37,854 bases of DNA, from contig CAIXSY010000334.1 of assembly GCA_903922175.1 (NCBI GenBank), positions 1 to 37,854 on the forward strand, given 5' to 3'. The notes below the pieces were generated by a model that was not told the DNA's origin, ran no database searches, and saw nothing but the letters and a program-made list of their open reading frames with translations. Below, piece after piece: positions 16,995 to 25,946 of the stretch (the stretch's first letter is position 1; each line of letters opens with the position of its first letter). Source of the stretch: an uncultured delta proteobacterium. GTDB taxonomy: Bacteria; Bdellovibrionota_C; UBA2361; CAIXSY01. The translations under genes and the position numbers were made by a program.

Positions 16995-19900
16995 ATGGTT
17001 ACCATAAAAGGATTTTCCGGCATAAATGGAGAAGCCGGAGGCGTGGTCGGGCTCGGAAAGGGGCAAGGCAGCTCCTCGCTGCGCTTGTCTATCGCGGCGG
17101 GGGATACGAGTGCCGAACCATTCGTTGATGCGGCAAGCTTTAGCGCAGTTACTGCAGAGGGAGTGAAGGCTAGTCCTCTTAGCTATCGTCAGACCATTTC
17201 ATCCAATTTTTATTCGCAGGTCAATGATGCCACTACGTATCTGAGTGGGGTGGTTACCCGTATTCAGGACCTAGGATCCAGTCTTAGTAATGCGATCACC
17301 ACTGAAATACGGCAGGCAATTAATGCCGAAATCAGCAGCCTCACCTCGACGTATAATCAGCAACGTGGTGGTGTGTCTGGAGTCACCGAGGCCTACACCA
17401 CATCTGATATTGCGCAGTTTCAGTATGCTCTTTCGAGCGCCTCAAGCAGCTCAAGTGTGTACTCAACAGCCTCCGTTGTCGATTCTCTTTCCCTCTCAAG
17501 CGTAGCCTCGCTTATGTCGCGTGTGGTCACTGGGCTGGCAGCCGGGCAGTCATCGTCGAGTAGTATGAATATCTCCTCGACCAGTGTTGCCAACGTCTTA
17601 ACCGCGGTTGTATCTTCGATTGCCACAAATACTTCATCGTCGAGTAGCCTGAATAACTCGTCGACGAGCGTGGCTAATGCGTTAATAGCGGTGACTAATA
17701 GTGTAACGACCAATCAGGCGTCGTCGGTCAGTCTGAATAATTCGTCGACGAGCGTGGCTGGTGCGCTTATAGCGGTGACTAATAGTGTAACGACCAATCA
17801 GGCGTCGTCGGTCAGTCTGAATAATTCGTCGACGAGCGTGGTAGGTGCGCTTATAGCGGTGACTAATAGTGTAACGACCAATCAGGCGTCGTCGGTCAGC
17901 CTGGACAACTCATCGACAAGTGTCACCAACGCGCTAACGGCAGTGACCAACAGCGTCACGACCAATCAAACCTCATCTGTCAGCTTGAACAACTCATCGA
18001 CGAGTCTGGCTGGTGCGCTAACTGCGCTGACTAATAGTGTTACGATCAATCAGGCGTCATCGGTTAGCCTGAATAACTCCTCGACGAGTGTGGTCAATGC
18101 GTTAACAGCGGTGACTAATAGTATCACGACTAACCAGGCGTCGTCGGTCAGTCTGAATAACTCATCGACCAGTGTGATCAACGCCCGAACGGCGGTGACC
18201 AATAGCATTGTGGTGAACCAAGCATCTTCAGTCAGCTTGAACAACTCGTCGACAAGCGTTCAGGTCGCGTTGAACGCCACTTCTGCCGTAATTTCTGCCA
18301 ACCAGGCCTCGTCGACCGATCTAAACACCTCCTCCGTTAGCATTGCGAACGCCATCACCGTTGTGAACGCCTCAATAACAGCCAACACGACATCATCGAA
18401 CAGCCTGAATACTTCATCGACGAGTGTTGCCGGTGCGCTGACGGCGGCGACCAACAGCATCGCCACCAATACGACTTCATCGACTAGTCTGAATGCCTCA
18501 TCCACGAGCGTTGATGGGGCGCTGATCGCAGTGCGGAGCAACAGCTCTGCCTTCTCAGCCTCGGGATCTAGCCTTGGAAACTCATCCACGAGCATTGCGA
18601 ACGCAGCCCGAGCTCTCAATATTTCTAGCGATTCTCTCTCTTTTTCGTCAATGGTCATTTTAAATGTTTCATCGACAAGTGTGCTCGTCGCGCAGATGGC
18701 AGTGAACAGTAGTATTGCTTCCAATGTCGCTTCATCCGGCAGCCTAAACAACTCATCAACGAGCATAGCAGGCGCGCTGACGGCAGTAACCAACACCATC
18801 GTCACCAACCAAGCATCCTCGGTTAGTCTTAACAACTCATCAACGAGTGTGGTTAACGCCCGCACCGCAGTGGCCAATAGCATTGTTGCAAACCAGGCAT
18901 CATTGAGTAGTCTCAACAACTCTTCAACGAGCGTCGTTAATGCTCGCACCGCAGTGGCCAATAGTATTACTACCAACCAAGCGTCATCGGTTAGTCTCAA
19001 CAACTCTTCAACCAGCGTCGCTAACGCGCAGACGGCGGTGACCAACAGCATTACCGCTAACCAAGCCTCCTCGGTCAGCCTGAATAACTCCTCGACTAGT
19101 GTAGTCGGTGCGCTAACGACGATGACCAACAGTATCGTCGCCAATCAAGCCTCATCGGTCAGCCTGAATAACTCCTCGACTAGTGTGGCCGGTGCGCTAA
19201 CGACCGTGACCAACAGTATAGTCGCCAATCAAGCCTCGTCGGTCAGCCTTAATAACTCGTCGACGAGTGTCGCTAACACATCGACGGCGGTGACCAACAG
19301 CATTGCCACCAACCAAGCATCCTCGGTTAGCCTGAACAACTCCTCAACCAGTGTGGTCAACGCACGAACGGCGGTGACCAATAGCATTACCACCAACCAG
19401 GCATCTTCAGGTAGCCTGAATAACTCCTCGACGAGTGTGGCTAATGCGTTGACGGCGGTGATCAATAGCATTGCGACGAATCAAACCTCATCGGTCAGCC
19501 TGAATAGCTCCTCGACGAGTGTGGCCAACGCGGGAACGGTGGTGACCAATAGCATCGTCGCGAATCAAACATCTTCAGGTAGCTTAAATAACTCCTCGAC
19601 AAGCGTGGTAAACGCGCGGACCGCTGTAATTAACAGCATTACAACTAACCAAGTGTCCTCGGCTAGTCTCAACAACTCATCGACGAGCATCGCCAATGTC
19701 TTCGTTGTCTTGTCGGGAAGCTCTGCCTCAAGCATGTCTTCTTCAAGCGTTGTCTCTGCTTCTTCGGCGAGTGCTGATATCGCGCTGAACACAGTGCGCG
19801 GCAGCTTAAATAACGCTTCTGGGACCATCTCGGCAGTCTCGGCAACACTTTCATTGGCAAGTGTTGGGGGTGCTAGGACTGATTCTTCAGCATCGGGTAG

Positions 19901-20255
19901 CTTAACGGCGGAGCTGCAGCGTCAGATAGCCCCTCTTGCCGTTAACTTTAATTCGGTCAAAACGCTCGCCTCACTGACGAATGAACGCCTTGCTGCGCGC
20001 AGCTACCAGATGGCAGCGGAGCAGGCCGTAGTTGATGTGGCGCAAGCCAATCTCGATAGCGTGGTTCAGCCCGAGAATAAAATTACGCTCGACGTGAACT
20101 CCGGTACGCGACTACGCGACTCTGAAGTCGCCGATAAATTGGCAGAGACAATCGCCGAGGCGGTGCGTAATAATCCTAAGCTTGGATTGGCTGCTGCGGG
20201 TGGATTGCAGACCCTAAGTGTCGAAACATTGCTAGGCCAAGCAAACAAAGAATAG
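16995..20255 (+). CDS. giant Ser/Thr/Asn-rich heptad-repeat protein
   Basis: The 1086-aa protein is not assignable to a known family. The ATG at 16995 (MVTIKGFSGING) is preceded by GGAG only three bases away; the upstream TTG start is less likely. Residues ~1-185 are a unique N-terminal region with a helical part (SLSNAITTEIRQAINAEISSL). Residues ~185-914 are 26 copies of a 28-residue unit with consensus ASSVSLNNSSTSVVNALTAV plus TNSITTNQ. The last ~170 residues hold a charged helix (NERLAARSYQMAAEQAVVDV) and an ENKITLDVNSGTRLRDSEVADKL tail. In each unit, positions 5, 12, 19, 26 and 9, 16, 23 follow an a/d heptad pattern, so a long, uncharged coiled coil is likely. There is no signal peptide, as for flagellin-type cargo. 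It may be a filament, sheath or surface protein and an O-glycosylation target. Confidence 0.8.
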   Translation: MVTIKGFSGINGEAGGVVGLGKGQGSSSLRLSIAAGDTSAEPFVDAASFSAVTAEGVKASPLSYRQTISSNFYSQVNDATTYLSGVVTRIQDLGSSLSNAITTEIRQAINAEISSLTSTYNQQRGGVSGVTEAYTTSDIAQFQYALSSASSSSSVYSTASVVDSLSLSSVASLMSRVVTGLAAGQSSSSSMNISSTSVANVLTAVVSSIATNTSSSSSLNNSSTSVANALIAVTNSVTTNQASSVSLNNSSTSVAGALIAVTNSVTTNQASSVSLNNSSTSVVGALIAVTNSVTTNQASSVSLDNSSTSVTNALTAVTNSVTTNQTSSVSLNNSSTSLAGALTALTNSVTINQASSVSLNNSSTSVVNALTAVTNSITTNQASSVSLNNSSTSVINARTAVTNSIVVNQASSVSLNNSSTSVQVALNATSAVISANQASSTDLNTSSVSIANAITVVNASITANTTSSNSLNTSSTSVAGALTAATNSIATNTTSSTSLNASSTSVDGALIAVRSNSSAFSASGSSLGNSSTSIANAARALNISSDSLSFSSMVILNVSSTSVLVAQMAVNSSIASNVASSGSLNNSSTSIAGALTAVTNTIVTNQASSVSLNNSSTSVVNARTAVANSIVANQASLSSLNNSSTSVVNARTAVANSITTNQASSVSLNNSSTSVANAQTAVTNSITANQASSVSLNNSSTSVVGALTTMTNSIVANQASSVSLNNSSTSVAGALTTVTNSIVANQASSVSLNNSSTSVANTSTAVTNSIATNQASSVSLNNSSTSVVNARTAVTNSITTNQASSGSLNNSSTSVANALTAVINSIATNQTSSVSLNSSSTSVANAGTVVTNSIVANQTSSGSLNNSSTSVVNARTAVINSITTNQVSSASLNNSSTSIANVFVVLSGSSASSMSSSSVVSASSASADIALNTVRGSLNNASGTISAVSATLSLASVGGARTDSSASGSLTAELQRQIAPLAVNFNSVKTLASLTNERLAARSYQMAAEQAVVDVAQANLDSVVQPENKITLDVNSGTRLRDSEVADKLAETIAEAVRNNPKLGLAAAGGLQTLSVETLLGQANKE
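17547..19736 (+). repeat. 26 tandem 84-bp repeats
   Basis: Units of 84 bases encode the 28-residue repeat, with 29-residue units at numbers 2 and 14. Adjacent units early in the array (17634-17885) are nearly identical at DNA level, which points to recent duplication. Units 9-14 are the most diverged. The reverse strand stays open through much of the array because of the codon pattern; those frames are shadows. Confidence 0.9.
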
Positions 20256-20338
20256 CCAGAGGCCTAAGCTCATGTTCGCATCCTCATTTGTAGAGAAAAC
20301 TCCGAAGCCCTATTGCCCAGGCCAGGGCGCAAGAATTA

Positions 20339-20401
20339 TTTTTAACGCGAAGGGCGAATACAAGGCATTACCCTCGTTCTTTCGCCCATTTGCGTTAAAA
20401 A
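20339..20401. terminator. strong bidirectional hairpin terminator
   Basis: TTTTTAACGC (20339-20348) pairs with GCGTTAAAAA (20392-20401). GGGCGAA (20352-20358) pairs with TTCGCCC (20381-20387), with small internal loops between the two stems. A and T tracts on both sides fit a two-way terminator after the repeat protein. Its AACGCGAAGG core matches the inverted repeat at 13205. Confidence 0.65.
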
Positions 20402-20565
20402 TAAAAACGTAGAAGTATCAATGGGTTATAGTGAACATTCTTACGCCTATCGCCCAGGCCGCTTGGTTGAAATCCGAGTTGAGACTGCTGTATAGTCGCC
20501 TCTATAAATAAAGCTCTGAACCTCAGGTAGTATGTGCAGGGCCCCAGTGCTGCGGGGGAGTTACT

Positions 20566-23500
20566 ATGTCGCGTTCTGATAATACCGCTCCACAAAATGT
20601 TTCTATTAAAAGCGCATTCAGTGCTTTAGAGCGTGGATCTGCGCGTAAGTATTTAGACGAATTTCCCAAAAGAGAGCAGGAGCGTGGTGCCAAGACATAC
20701 CACGACAGTGTCATTACTGTGATGGCGGGAGTTGGTGATGCTGACGATGGCGTTGCTGATAGCCAGGATGAGATGTCGAGTGTGTATAGAGCCGTAACGT
20801 TCCTTGTGTCTTCTAAAAATAGCCACACCGTACATGTGGAGTTTTATGAGTACGAGGGCCGGCATAATAAAGCACAGATAGTGTGTGATGCTGATTGTAC
20901 CTGTATTGAGGGGGTCGAGTGCGCGCATTGTGTGGCGGTAATGTACTGCATTATTGGTGGCATCCCGGTGCAGGGGATCGATGTCAATTTACCCTGCCCC
21001 GTTGTGTCAGCATCTTCGCTCAAGCCGAAAAGTGTTTTGCGTCCCCCGGACAATCTGCCTCCTCCCAAAGATGGAGCGGAGTGGTACAAGCGCAGCCTTG
21101 CAGCGCGAAACTCTAGTCCGGAACATGGGTTTGCGCGCCAGCTTGATGCACTTTATATCATGCTACGCTCCACCGGTGGGTGGTTACAAAATGCTGAGCT
21201 GAGCCAGATAGGCGTGTGTAACATTAGGGAGCGTTGGAATCGTATACGTTTCTGGGATAAAAACCCACGTGACGCCTGGAGCATGTGGCTTGCGCTAGCC
21301 GCGTACTCTCGCAAGATGGGATTTGAGCTACCTGGTATTAGTCTGAAATGGACAGATTTTAACGAGGGAGAGCGCTTGTGTCGTGAGTATGCACGCAAGC
21401 AAGAAGACCAGATCTGGATCGAAAAGCTCTCACATATTTCTAGCGCATCCTTTGCGGAAGAGGGGGCGGCGCGGCATTTGCGCTTACTTTTGAGCCATAA
21501 TTCTCTGGAATTGGAAGAGCGACCGGCTGAGCAGGCTCCATATTGCAAACTCTCTAAGTCGGAACAGGAGAAAATAATCGGGAGCCTAGAATACGGTTCG
21601 GAGCGTTTAGCCGATGATTGCATTGAGCTAACGTCGATACTGTATGCTTCGCGCCGTAGTGGTGATGGGTTAGGAGTCGGATTAGTGGAGCGGCGCGAGC
21701 TTAGAGCTGTTTTTCGGGAGGCAATCTGCAAGGGAGTAGTCGTCACCCGCGCCGGCCTGCCTTTTCGCATCGCGGAGCCGATTCTGCGGTGGAAGCTACA
21801 ACCGGTCGTCGATGGACGCTACCCGTTGCAGTTGGTAGATCCAGAGGGTAAACCATTTAATCAGGAGTACCTGGTATTGAGTGGCGCTCCGCACTGGTAT
21901 ATTACGGCCGACACAATATTCACAGGCCCAGCGCCATTGCCCGTTGATTTAGAAGCAAGGTCGCCTCAGATTGAAATACCGGCCTCTGCGCTGGAGTCGG
22001 AGGGAGGCGTGGCGTTATTGCGCAAAGTAGAGGCGCGGCTTCCAGTGGAGCTTGAATCGCGCATCGAGTCACTTAGGTTCGAGCCGTGCTTTCGGGTCAA
22101 GATATGTAACGAGAAAGGCGAGGGGGATACGCTAGTGGTCCAACTTTACGCGACCGCCGCTGAAAAGACTTTGCGATTTAAAAACGGTTCGTGGTGGGAT
22201 AGCGAGATCGACTTGAACCATGATTGGGAAAGTAGAGTCTTGAAAAATACACGACGGTATACCCAGTCTCCCAAGACTGTTCTCCCGAGTGAAAAGATTC
22301 GTTCCTATGATCGCTCTCTACTTTATGTGGCGAGTCGTTTGATGGCTCTGTCTGGGTTGCAAGCACGCTTTGATGATAGTGGTTATTCACGCAAAATAAA
22401 CAAACAGTTTCCCTCCTGGTTCGGTGACTGGATTGCGATGATTAAGGAGCCACTTAAGGTCGAGCTTGATCCGTTGCTAGAGGGATTCCGTAGTGATCCT
22501 GTTAGTGCTTCATTGATGCTTGAGTGCAGAGCCGCCGAGGGGGCCATCGACTGGTTCGACATAGAGGCCAAGCTTAGTGTTAGTGATACCACGTTAACAA
22601 AATCCGAGATCGATCTTTTACTAAAGGCAGAAGGGCGTTTTGTCAATCTTCCCGGCAAGGGGTGGCGCCGCATGCATTTGGGTATTACTGACGCCGACGA
22701 TGAGATGTGTGCCCGCCTTGGTTTGGGAAATAAAGACTTTCAGGGCGAGCCAATGCGTATACATGCCTTACAGCTTGCAGATGAGGCGGCGGCACAGATG
22801 CTTTCGACGGAGCAGTATCGCGCTATTCGTGAACGCGCCGATCAGATCAAAGCCAGGGTAACGCCGCCTGTGCCGGCCGCGCTGCGGGCCACGCTGCGGC
22901 CCTACCAGCTGGAGGGTTTTCATTTCTTAGCTTACTTGGCGCACAATAACTTCGGCGGGATCTTGGCTGATGATATGGGCTTAGGCAAAACGGTGCAGGC
23001 CTTATGCTGGCTTCTATGGTTGCGTGGCGAGTGTGGTGAAAACGATGAACCCGGCTTGGTCGTAGCCCCAAAATCTGTTGTGGACGTATGGGGCAAAGAG
23101 GCGGCGCGCTATGCACCGCAACTACGCGTTAGTATTTTGGAAGAGGTAAGCCAATCGCGTTTAGAAGAGCAGCGGCGCTCCAGCGATATAATCGTGCTTA
23201 ACTATGCACTGTTACGAAACCACGCCCAGCTACTGTGCCGTTACAAGTGGCATGTCGTGATCCTAGATGAGGGGCAGTGTATCAAAAACCCCGCTACCGA
23301 TACCGCGCGGGCAGCGTTTGCTCTGAGGGCTGAGCGCAGGCTAGTTCTTAGCGGGACACCGATCGAGAATCGTCTCTTAGATCTCTGGTCGTTAATGCAA
23401 TTTGCCTTACCGGGAGTCTTAGGAGATCGCGCTCACTTTCAGCGCCTCTATAACGGGAAAAATGATCGTTTGGCGCGCACTCGTCTAGCAGCCCGGGTGC

Positions 23501-24273
23501 GTCCATTTCTGCTGCGTCGTACTAAGGCAGTGGTAGCGGCCGACCTCCCTGAGCGAGTGGAGGATGAGATCAGTTGCGAACTTGAAGGTGTGCAGAAGAC
23601 TCTTTATCAAGCCGAGCTTAAGTACGGGCGTCAGCTCCTGCTCAAAGCTAAAACCCAGAAGGCTTTGGCCGAACTGCGCATGCATTTTCTCACTTCACTA
23701 CTGCGCTTGCGCCAAATATGCTGCCATCCAGCATTGATCGATGATCAGCACGAGCGCCAGCCTAGTGCCAAGTTCGAGGCTTTCTTTGAATTTGTTGAGC
23801 CAGTGCTGGCAGAGCGGCATAAGGTCCTAGTGTTTAGCCAGTTTCGAGGCGTTCTTGATCGCATTAGATCGGAATTGAACGCGCGTAAAGTTAAGACTTT
23901 CTTACTCACCGGTGAGAGCGAGGATCGCGGCGCTTTGGTGGATGCGTTTCAAGCCGATCCGGAGCCGAGTGTTTTTCTGATATCACTTCGTGCCGGTGGC
24001 TTCGGTCTTAACCTTACCAGTGCTAACTATGTTGTGCTATTTGATCCATGGTGGAACCCGGCAGTAGAGAACCAGGCTATAGATCGTACTCACCGTATTG
24101 GTCAAAGATCGACTGTTTTCGCCTACCGCATGATTACTAAGCGGAGCATCGAGGAGAAGATTCGCGAGCTGCAACGGCGTAAGAAGGTCTTAGTCGAGGA
24201 TGTGTTAGGCGAGGAACGATTCTCGGAGCAGCTCAGTCTTGATGATCTAACATTCTTATTTAGTGACGAGTAA
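20566..24273 (+). CDS. SNF2-family helicase with SWIM zinc finger
   Basis: The 1235-aa cytosolic DNA translocase starts at an ATG with GGGGGAG five bases upstream. Near the N-terminus is a SWIM zinc finger with C111, C113, C119 and H121 (CTC...CAH). A long middle region of unknown fold precedes the helicase. The SNF2 ATPase motifs follow: DDMGLGKT (~805), DEGQ (~901) in place of DEAH, SGTPIENRLLDLWS, FSQFRGVLDRI, LRAGGFGLNLT, and DPWWNPAVENQAIDRTHRIGQ near 1165-1180. All motifs are intact. Bacterial SWIM/SNF2 proteins of this size are often near nucleic-acid metabolism or defence genes. This one stands alone between a terminator and an accessory region. A housekeeping or remodelling role cannot be told apart from defence here. 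Confidence 0.9.
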   Translation: MSRSDNTAPQNVSIKSAFSALERGSARKYLDEFPKREQERGAKTYHDSVITVMAGVGDADDGVADSQDEMSSVYRAVTFLVSSKNSHTVHVEFYEYEGRHNKAQIVCDADCTCIEGVECAHCVAVMYCIIGGIPVQGIDVNLPCPVVSASSLKPKSVLRPPDNLPPPKDGAEWYKRSLAARNSSPEHGFARQLDALYIMLRSTGGWLQNAELSQIGVCNIRERWNRIRFWDKNPRDAWSMWLALAAYSRKMGFELPGISLKWTDFNEGERLCREYARKQEDQIWIEKLSHISSASFAEEGAARHLRLLLSHNSLELEERPAEQAPYCKLSKSEQEKIIGSLEYGSERLADDCIELTSILYASRRSGDGLGVGLVERRELRAVFREAICKGVVVTRAGLPFRIAEPILRWKLQPVVDGRYPLQLVDPEGKPFNQEYLVLSGAPHWYITADTIFTGPAPLPVDLEARSPQIEIPASALESEGGVALLRKVEARLPVELESRIESLRFEPCFRVKICNEKGEGDTLVVQLYATAAEKTLRFKNGSWWDSEIDLNHDWESRVLKNTRRYTQSPKTVLPSEKIRSYDRSLLYVASRLMALSGLQARFDDSGYSRKINKQFPSWFGDWIAMIKEPLKVELDPLLEGFRSDPVSASLMLECRAAEGAIDWFDIEAKLSVSDTTLTKSEIDLLLKAEGRFVNLPGKGWRRMHLGITDADDEMCARLGLGNKDFQGEPMRIHALQLADEAAAQMLSTEQYRAIRERADQIKARVTPPVPAALRATLRPYQLEGFHFLAYLAHNNFGGILADDMGLGKTVQALCWLLWLRGECGENDEPGLVVAPKSVVDVWGKEAARYAPQLRVSILEEVSQSRLEEQRRSSDIIVLNYALLRNHAQLLCRYKWHVVILDEGQCIKNPATDTARAAFALRAERRLVLSGTPIENRLLDLWSLMQFALPGVLGDRAHFQRLYNGKNDRLARTRLAARVRPFLLRRTKAVVAADLPERVEDEISCELEGVQKTLYQAELKYGRQLLLKAKTQKALAELRMHFLTSLLRLRQICCHPALIDDQHERQPSAKFEAFFEFVEPVLAERHKVLVFSQFRGVLDRIRSELNARKVKTFLLTGESEDRGALVDAFQADPEPSVFLISLRAGGFGLNLTSANYVVLFDPWWNPAVENQAIDRTHRIGQRSTVFAYRMITKRSIEEKIRELQRRKKVLVEDVLGEERFSEQLSLDDLTFLFSDE

Positions 24274-24279
24274 GGACTA

Positions 24280-24674
24280 GGGGGAGGGTGGCTTGTACCA
24301 GAGTGGTTTCTTGGCATGACTAGAACCAATTCGCATCGAGCAAACGAAGTAACCGTAGGGATGACCGGAAACGTCATATTAAAGAGGCCCGCTAGATACT
24401 CCTTTCCTTGTTGGTCGCCCATCCCATCGAAAGGGTTGTACAGCTTCGCTTTGACGAGAGCGCACTCGCTCACAAACTGCGTCAATTCTGTGCGGCAGCC
24501 AGCCGTGGGCCAAACGTTTCGTATAATAATTCTGCTCTGCTCGTTTGGGTGGAATGAGGGATCGAGAGCATGGGTTATAGTCACCTGTGTGGCGCATGAT
24601 AGCTCTTTTGCGAGGAATTGGTCCTCCTCTGGAAATTCGTGCGTGGTGTTTGTAATGAGGGTAATCGGCTTCAT
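24280..24674 (-). pseudogene. N-terminal fragment of an ATP-grasp protein
   Basis: From the ATG at 24674 the first ~108 residues look like the start of a RimK/DcsG-type ATP-grasp enzyme. They comprise KPITLITNTTHEFPEEDQ, 'IIIRNVWPTAG', 'KLYNPFDGMGDQQGKEYLAG' and 'FPVIPT'. Such proteins are normally 300 or more residues, with the ATP site further on. Here the frame loses resemblance after ~110 and runs antisense into the end of the helicase gene, so the ATP-grasp fold is missing. The gene is broken at its 3' part, probably by a deletion at the helicase junction. No ribosome site is visible. Confidence 0.6.
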
Positions 24675-24793
24675 GCATGCTATTTAATGTGGAGCATACG
24701 ACATCCTACTATGCCACTGCCGAACAGAAAAGCTCATAAGACCAATGGACGCTGCGCAGTGAACGAGCGTAATAAAGGCTAGCAGCGGCGCTG

Positions 24794-25156
24794 CTATTCT
24801 ATCATCCCGCCCGCAGCGCTGTCCCACGTGAAGGTCTTCCCTGTCCCTTGAGGATGGGTCGATGTTCCGGTAAAGCCGTTATCGGCGGCTTGCATCGTCA
24901 GTGTAACTCCTTTGGAGAGGGCGGTTACCCCGGGCAGGACTTTACAGGCAGCATCAGCGCAGCTTAAGTACTTTTCACTATCTACAAAATACGCCTCTTC
25001 GGCGATAGCGACATGGTATAGGTCGGTCCGGGCACGGGTGTCGAAAGCGCGCTTACGGTACGCGGCATATTGCGGCACGGCTACGGAGACCAAAATACCG
25101 ATGATAGTCATTACGACGAGAAGTTCAATCAGGGTGAATCCAGTTGTGGAACGCAT
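24794..25156 (-). CDS. type IV pilin-like protein
   Basis: The 120-aa prepilin has a six-residue leader MRSTTG, then FTLIELLVVMTIIGILVSVAVPQY. This is the class III signal with E at +5 and the hydrophobic spine helix, to be cut by prepilin peptidase before F. The start is fixed by GGAGG seven bases upstream; the longer frame to 25441 is not needed. The globular part has one Cys pair (C in SCADAACKV) and ends in a short aromatic/Gly-rich tail. It is small for a major pilin and no assembly genes are nearby, so it could be a minor pilin, a pseudopilin or a stray major pilin copy. It sits in the inner membrane before assembly. Confidence 0.85.
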   Translation of the reverse strand: MRSTTGFTLIELLVVMTIIGILVSVAVPQYAAYRKRAFDTRARTDLYHVAIAEEAYFVDSEKYLSCADAACKVLPGVTALSKGVTLTMQAADNGFTGTSTHPQGTGKTFTWDSAAGGMIE

Positions 25157-25273
25157 AAAGTACCTCCACTTTATGCTTCGGAGAAAGTCGCCAAAAGTTT
25201 CCGGTCTAGCGGCAGGAAGATGATTTTTTGTTCCATTGTAACTAGTCAGCACCATTGGAGGAGGGCGAGTGCT

Positions 25274-25466
25274 ACGTGGGACAAGACGGCTAAGGCCGTG
25301 GGCTGTGGCCGTAGCTGCATCGGATGCAGTCAGCAGAAAACTGACTTCGGATCGCTCCCGTCTCGGCTCTCGCCGAGCCGAGGTCTGGAGGTTGGTGAAA
25401 CATCTTGCGGCGAGAGACGGAGAGAGCCGATTACAGATCAACGCTCGTCGGTCTGAGGCGAAGCCT
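25274..25466. repeat. structured direct repeat, copy A (long)
   Basis: This element shares blocks with 29734-29865 in the same orientation. The blocks are ACGTRGGACAAGAYGGC, GTCAGCAGAAARCTGA, a TTACAGA/CTACAGA segment and CGTCGGTCTG...GCGAAGCCT. Hairpins at corresponding positions are preserved (25286-25299; AGTCAG/CTGACT at 25328-25346). This copy is about 60 bases longer because it contains the REP-like hairpin. It lies between the pilin and higA. Confidence 0.65.
25357..25383. repeat. REP-like hairpin, copy 2
   Basis: This 27-base element has a CTCGGCT/AGCCGAG stem and differs from 16764-16789 by one base. It sits inside the long direct repeat copy A and is absent from copy B, as if inserted there. 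Confidence 0.65.
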
Positions 25467-25642
25467 CGCTAGTTAATATACATAGCGATGGAATGTCAAA
25501 GGAGAAAATAACTGGTACAGGGTAGCCCCCCCCCTGAGTGCAGTGATGATCGCACGGAGCGAGTAGCCGAGCGCCGGAGGACTTTCCCGGGGAGGGAGAT
25601 GATGTTCGAGGTGACGTTCTCTCACACACCGCACGGCAGCTC

Positions 25643-25939
25643 TCAGGCTCTTTTGCGTACTTCTCTCTCAATCGCTTCTCCCGAGTCAATACGAACCACA
25701 TCAAGATCATAGTCCATCTGGATTCCAAGCCAGAACTCAGCGGAATTACCGAAATACCTCGCCAGGCGGAGCGCCGTGTTGGCTGAGATGCCACGTTTGC
25801 CAAGCACGATCTCATTGATACGGCGTGCGGGGACACCTAGCGCAAGCGCCAAGCGATTTTGACTAAGTTCGAGAGGGACAAGGAATTCTTCCTGGATTAT
25901 CTCACCAGGGTGGATCGGATGTAATCTGTTTTTTGCCAT
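25643..25939 (-). CDS. higA: HigA-family antitoxin (XRE, VapI-like)
   Basis: The 98-aa protein opens with the HigA signature 'HPIHPGEIIQEEFLVPLELSQNRLA'. An XRE helix-turn-helix (LALALGVPARRINEIVLGKRGIS) and the 'ARYFGNSAEFWLGIQMDYDL' dimer region follow. All are intact. It is the second gene after the toxin, as is usual for higBA, with GAGG seven bases before the ATG and seven bases after the higB stop. HigA neutralises the HigB mRNA interferase and represses the operon through its HTH. With the toxin gene broken next door, it may persist as an orphan antitoxin that could still neutralise related toxins. Confidence 0.9.
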   Translation of the reverse strand: MAKNRLHPIHPGEIIQEEFLVPLELSQNRLALALGVPARRINEIVLGKRGISANTALRLARYFGNSAEFWLGIQMDYDLDVVRIDSGEAIEREVRKRA

Positions 25940-25946
25940 AGAAGCC

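Noticed and set aside
16620-17066. 148-codon minus-strand frame
   Set aside because: It overlaps the start of the repeat protein gene, crosses hairpins and shows no family features.
17420-19828. Long minus-strand frames through the repeat array
   Set aside because: They are periodic mirror images of the 84-bp repeat, have no start signals, and consist of repeated hydrophobic strings with no independent coding evidence.
24316-24687. Plus-strand frame of 123 codons
   Set aside because: It is the antisense shadow of the ATP-grasp fragment and has no ribosome site.
25157-25441. N-terminal extension of the pilin
   Set aside because: GGAGG before the ATG at 25156 and the standard prepilin leader fix the shorter start; the extension reads through repeat A.
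25274-25466. Cyclic-di-GMP-I riboswitch in the pilin leader
   Set aside because: The conserved GCAAACC and GACGCAAAGCC-type cores are absent on both strands, and the second copy is not upstream of a gene.
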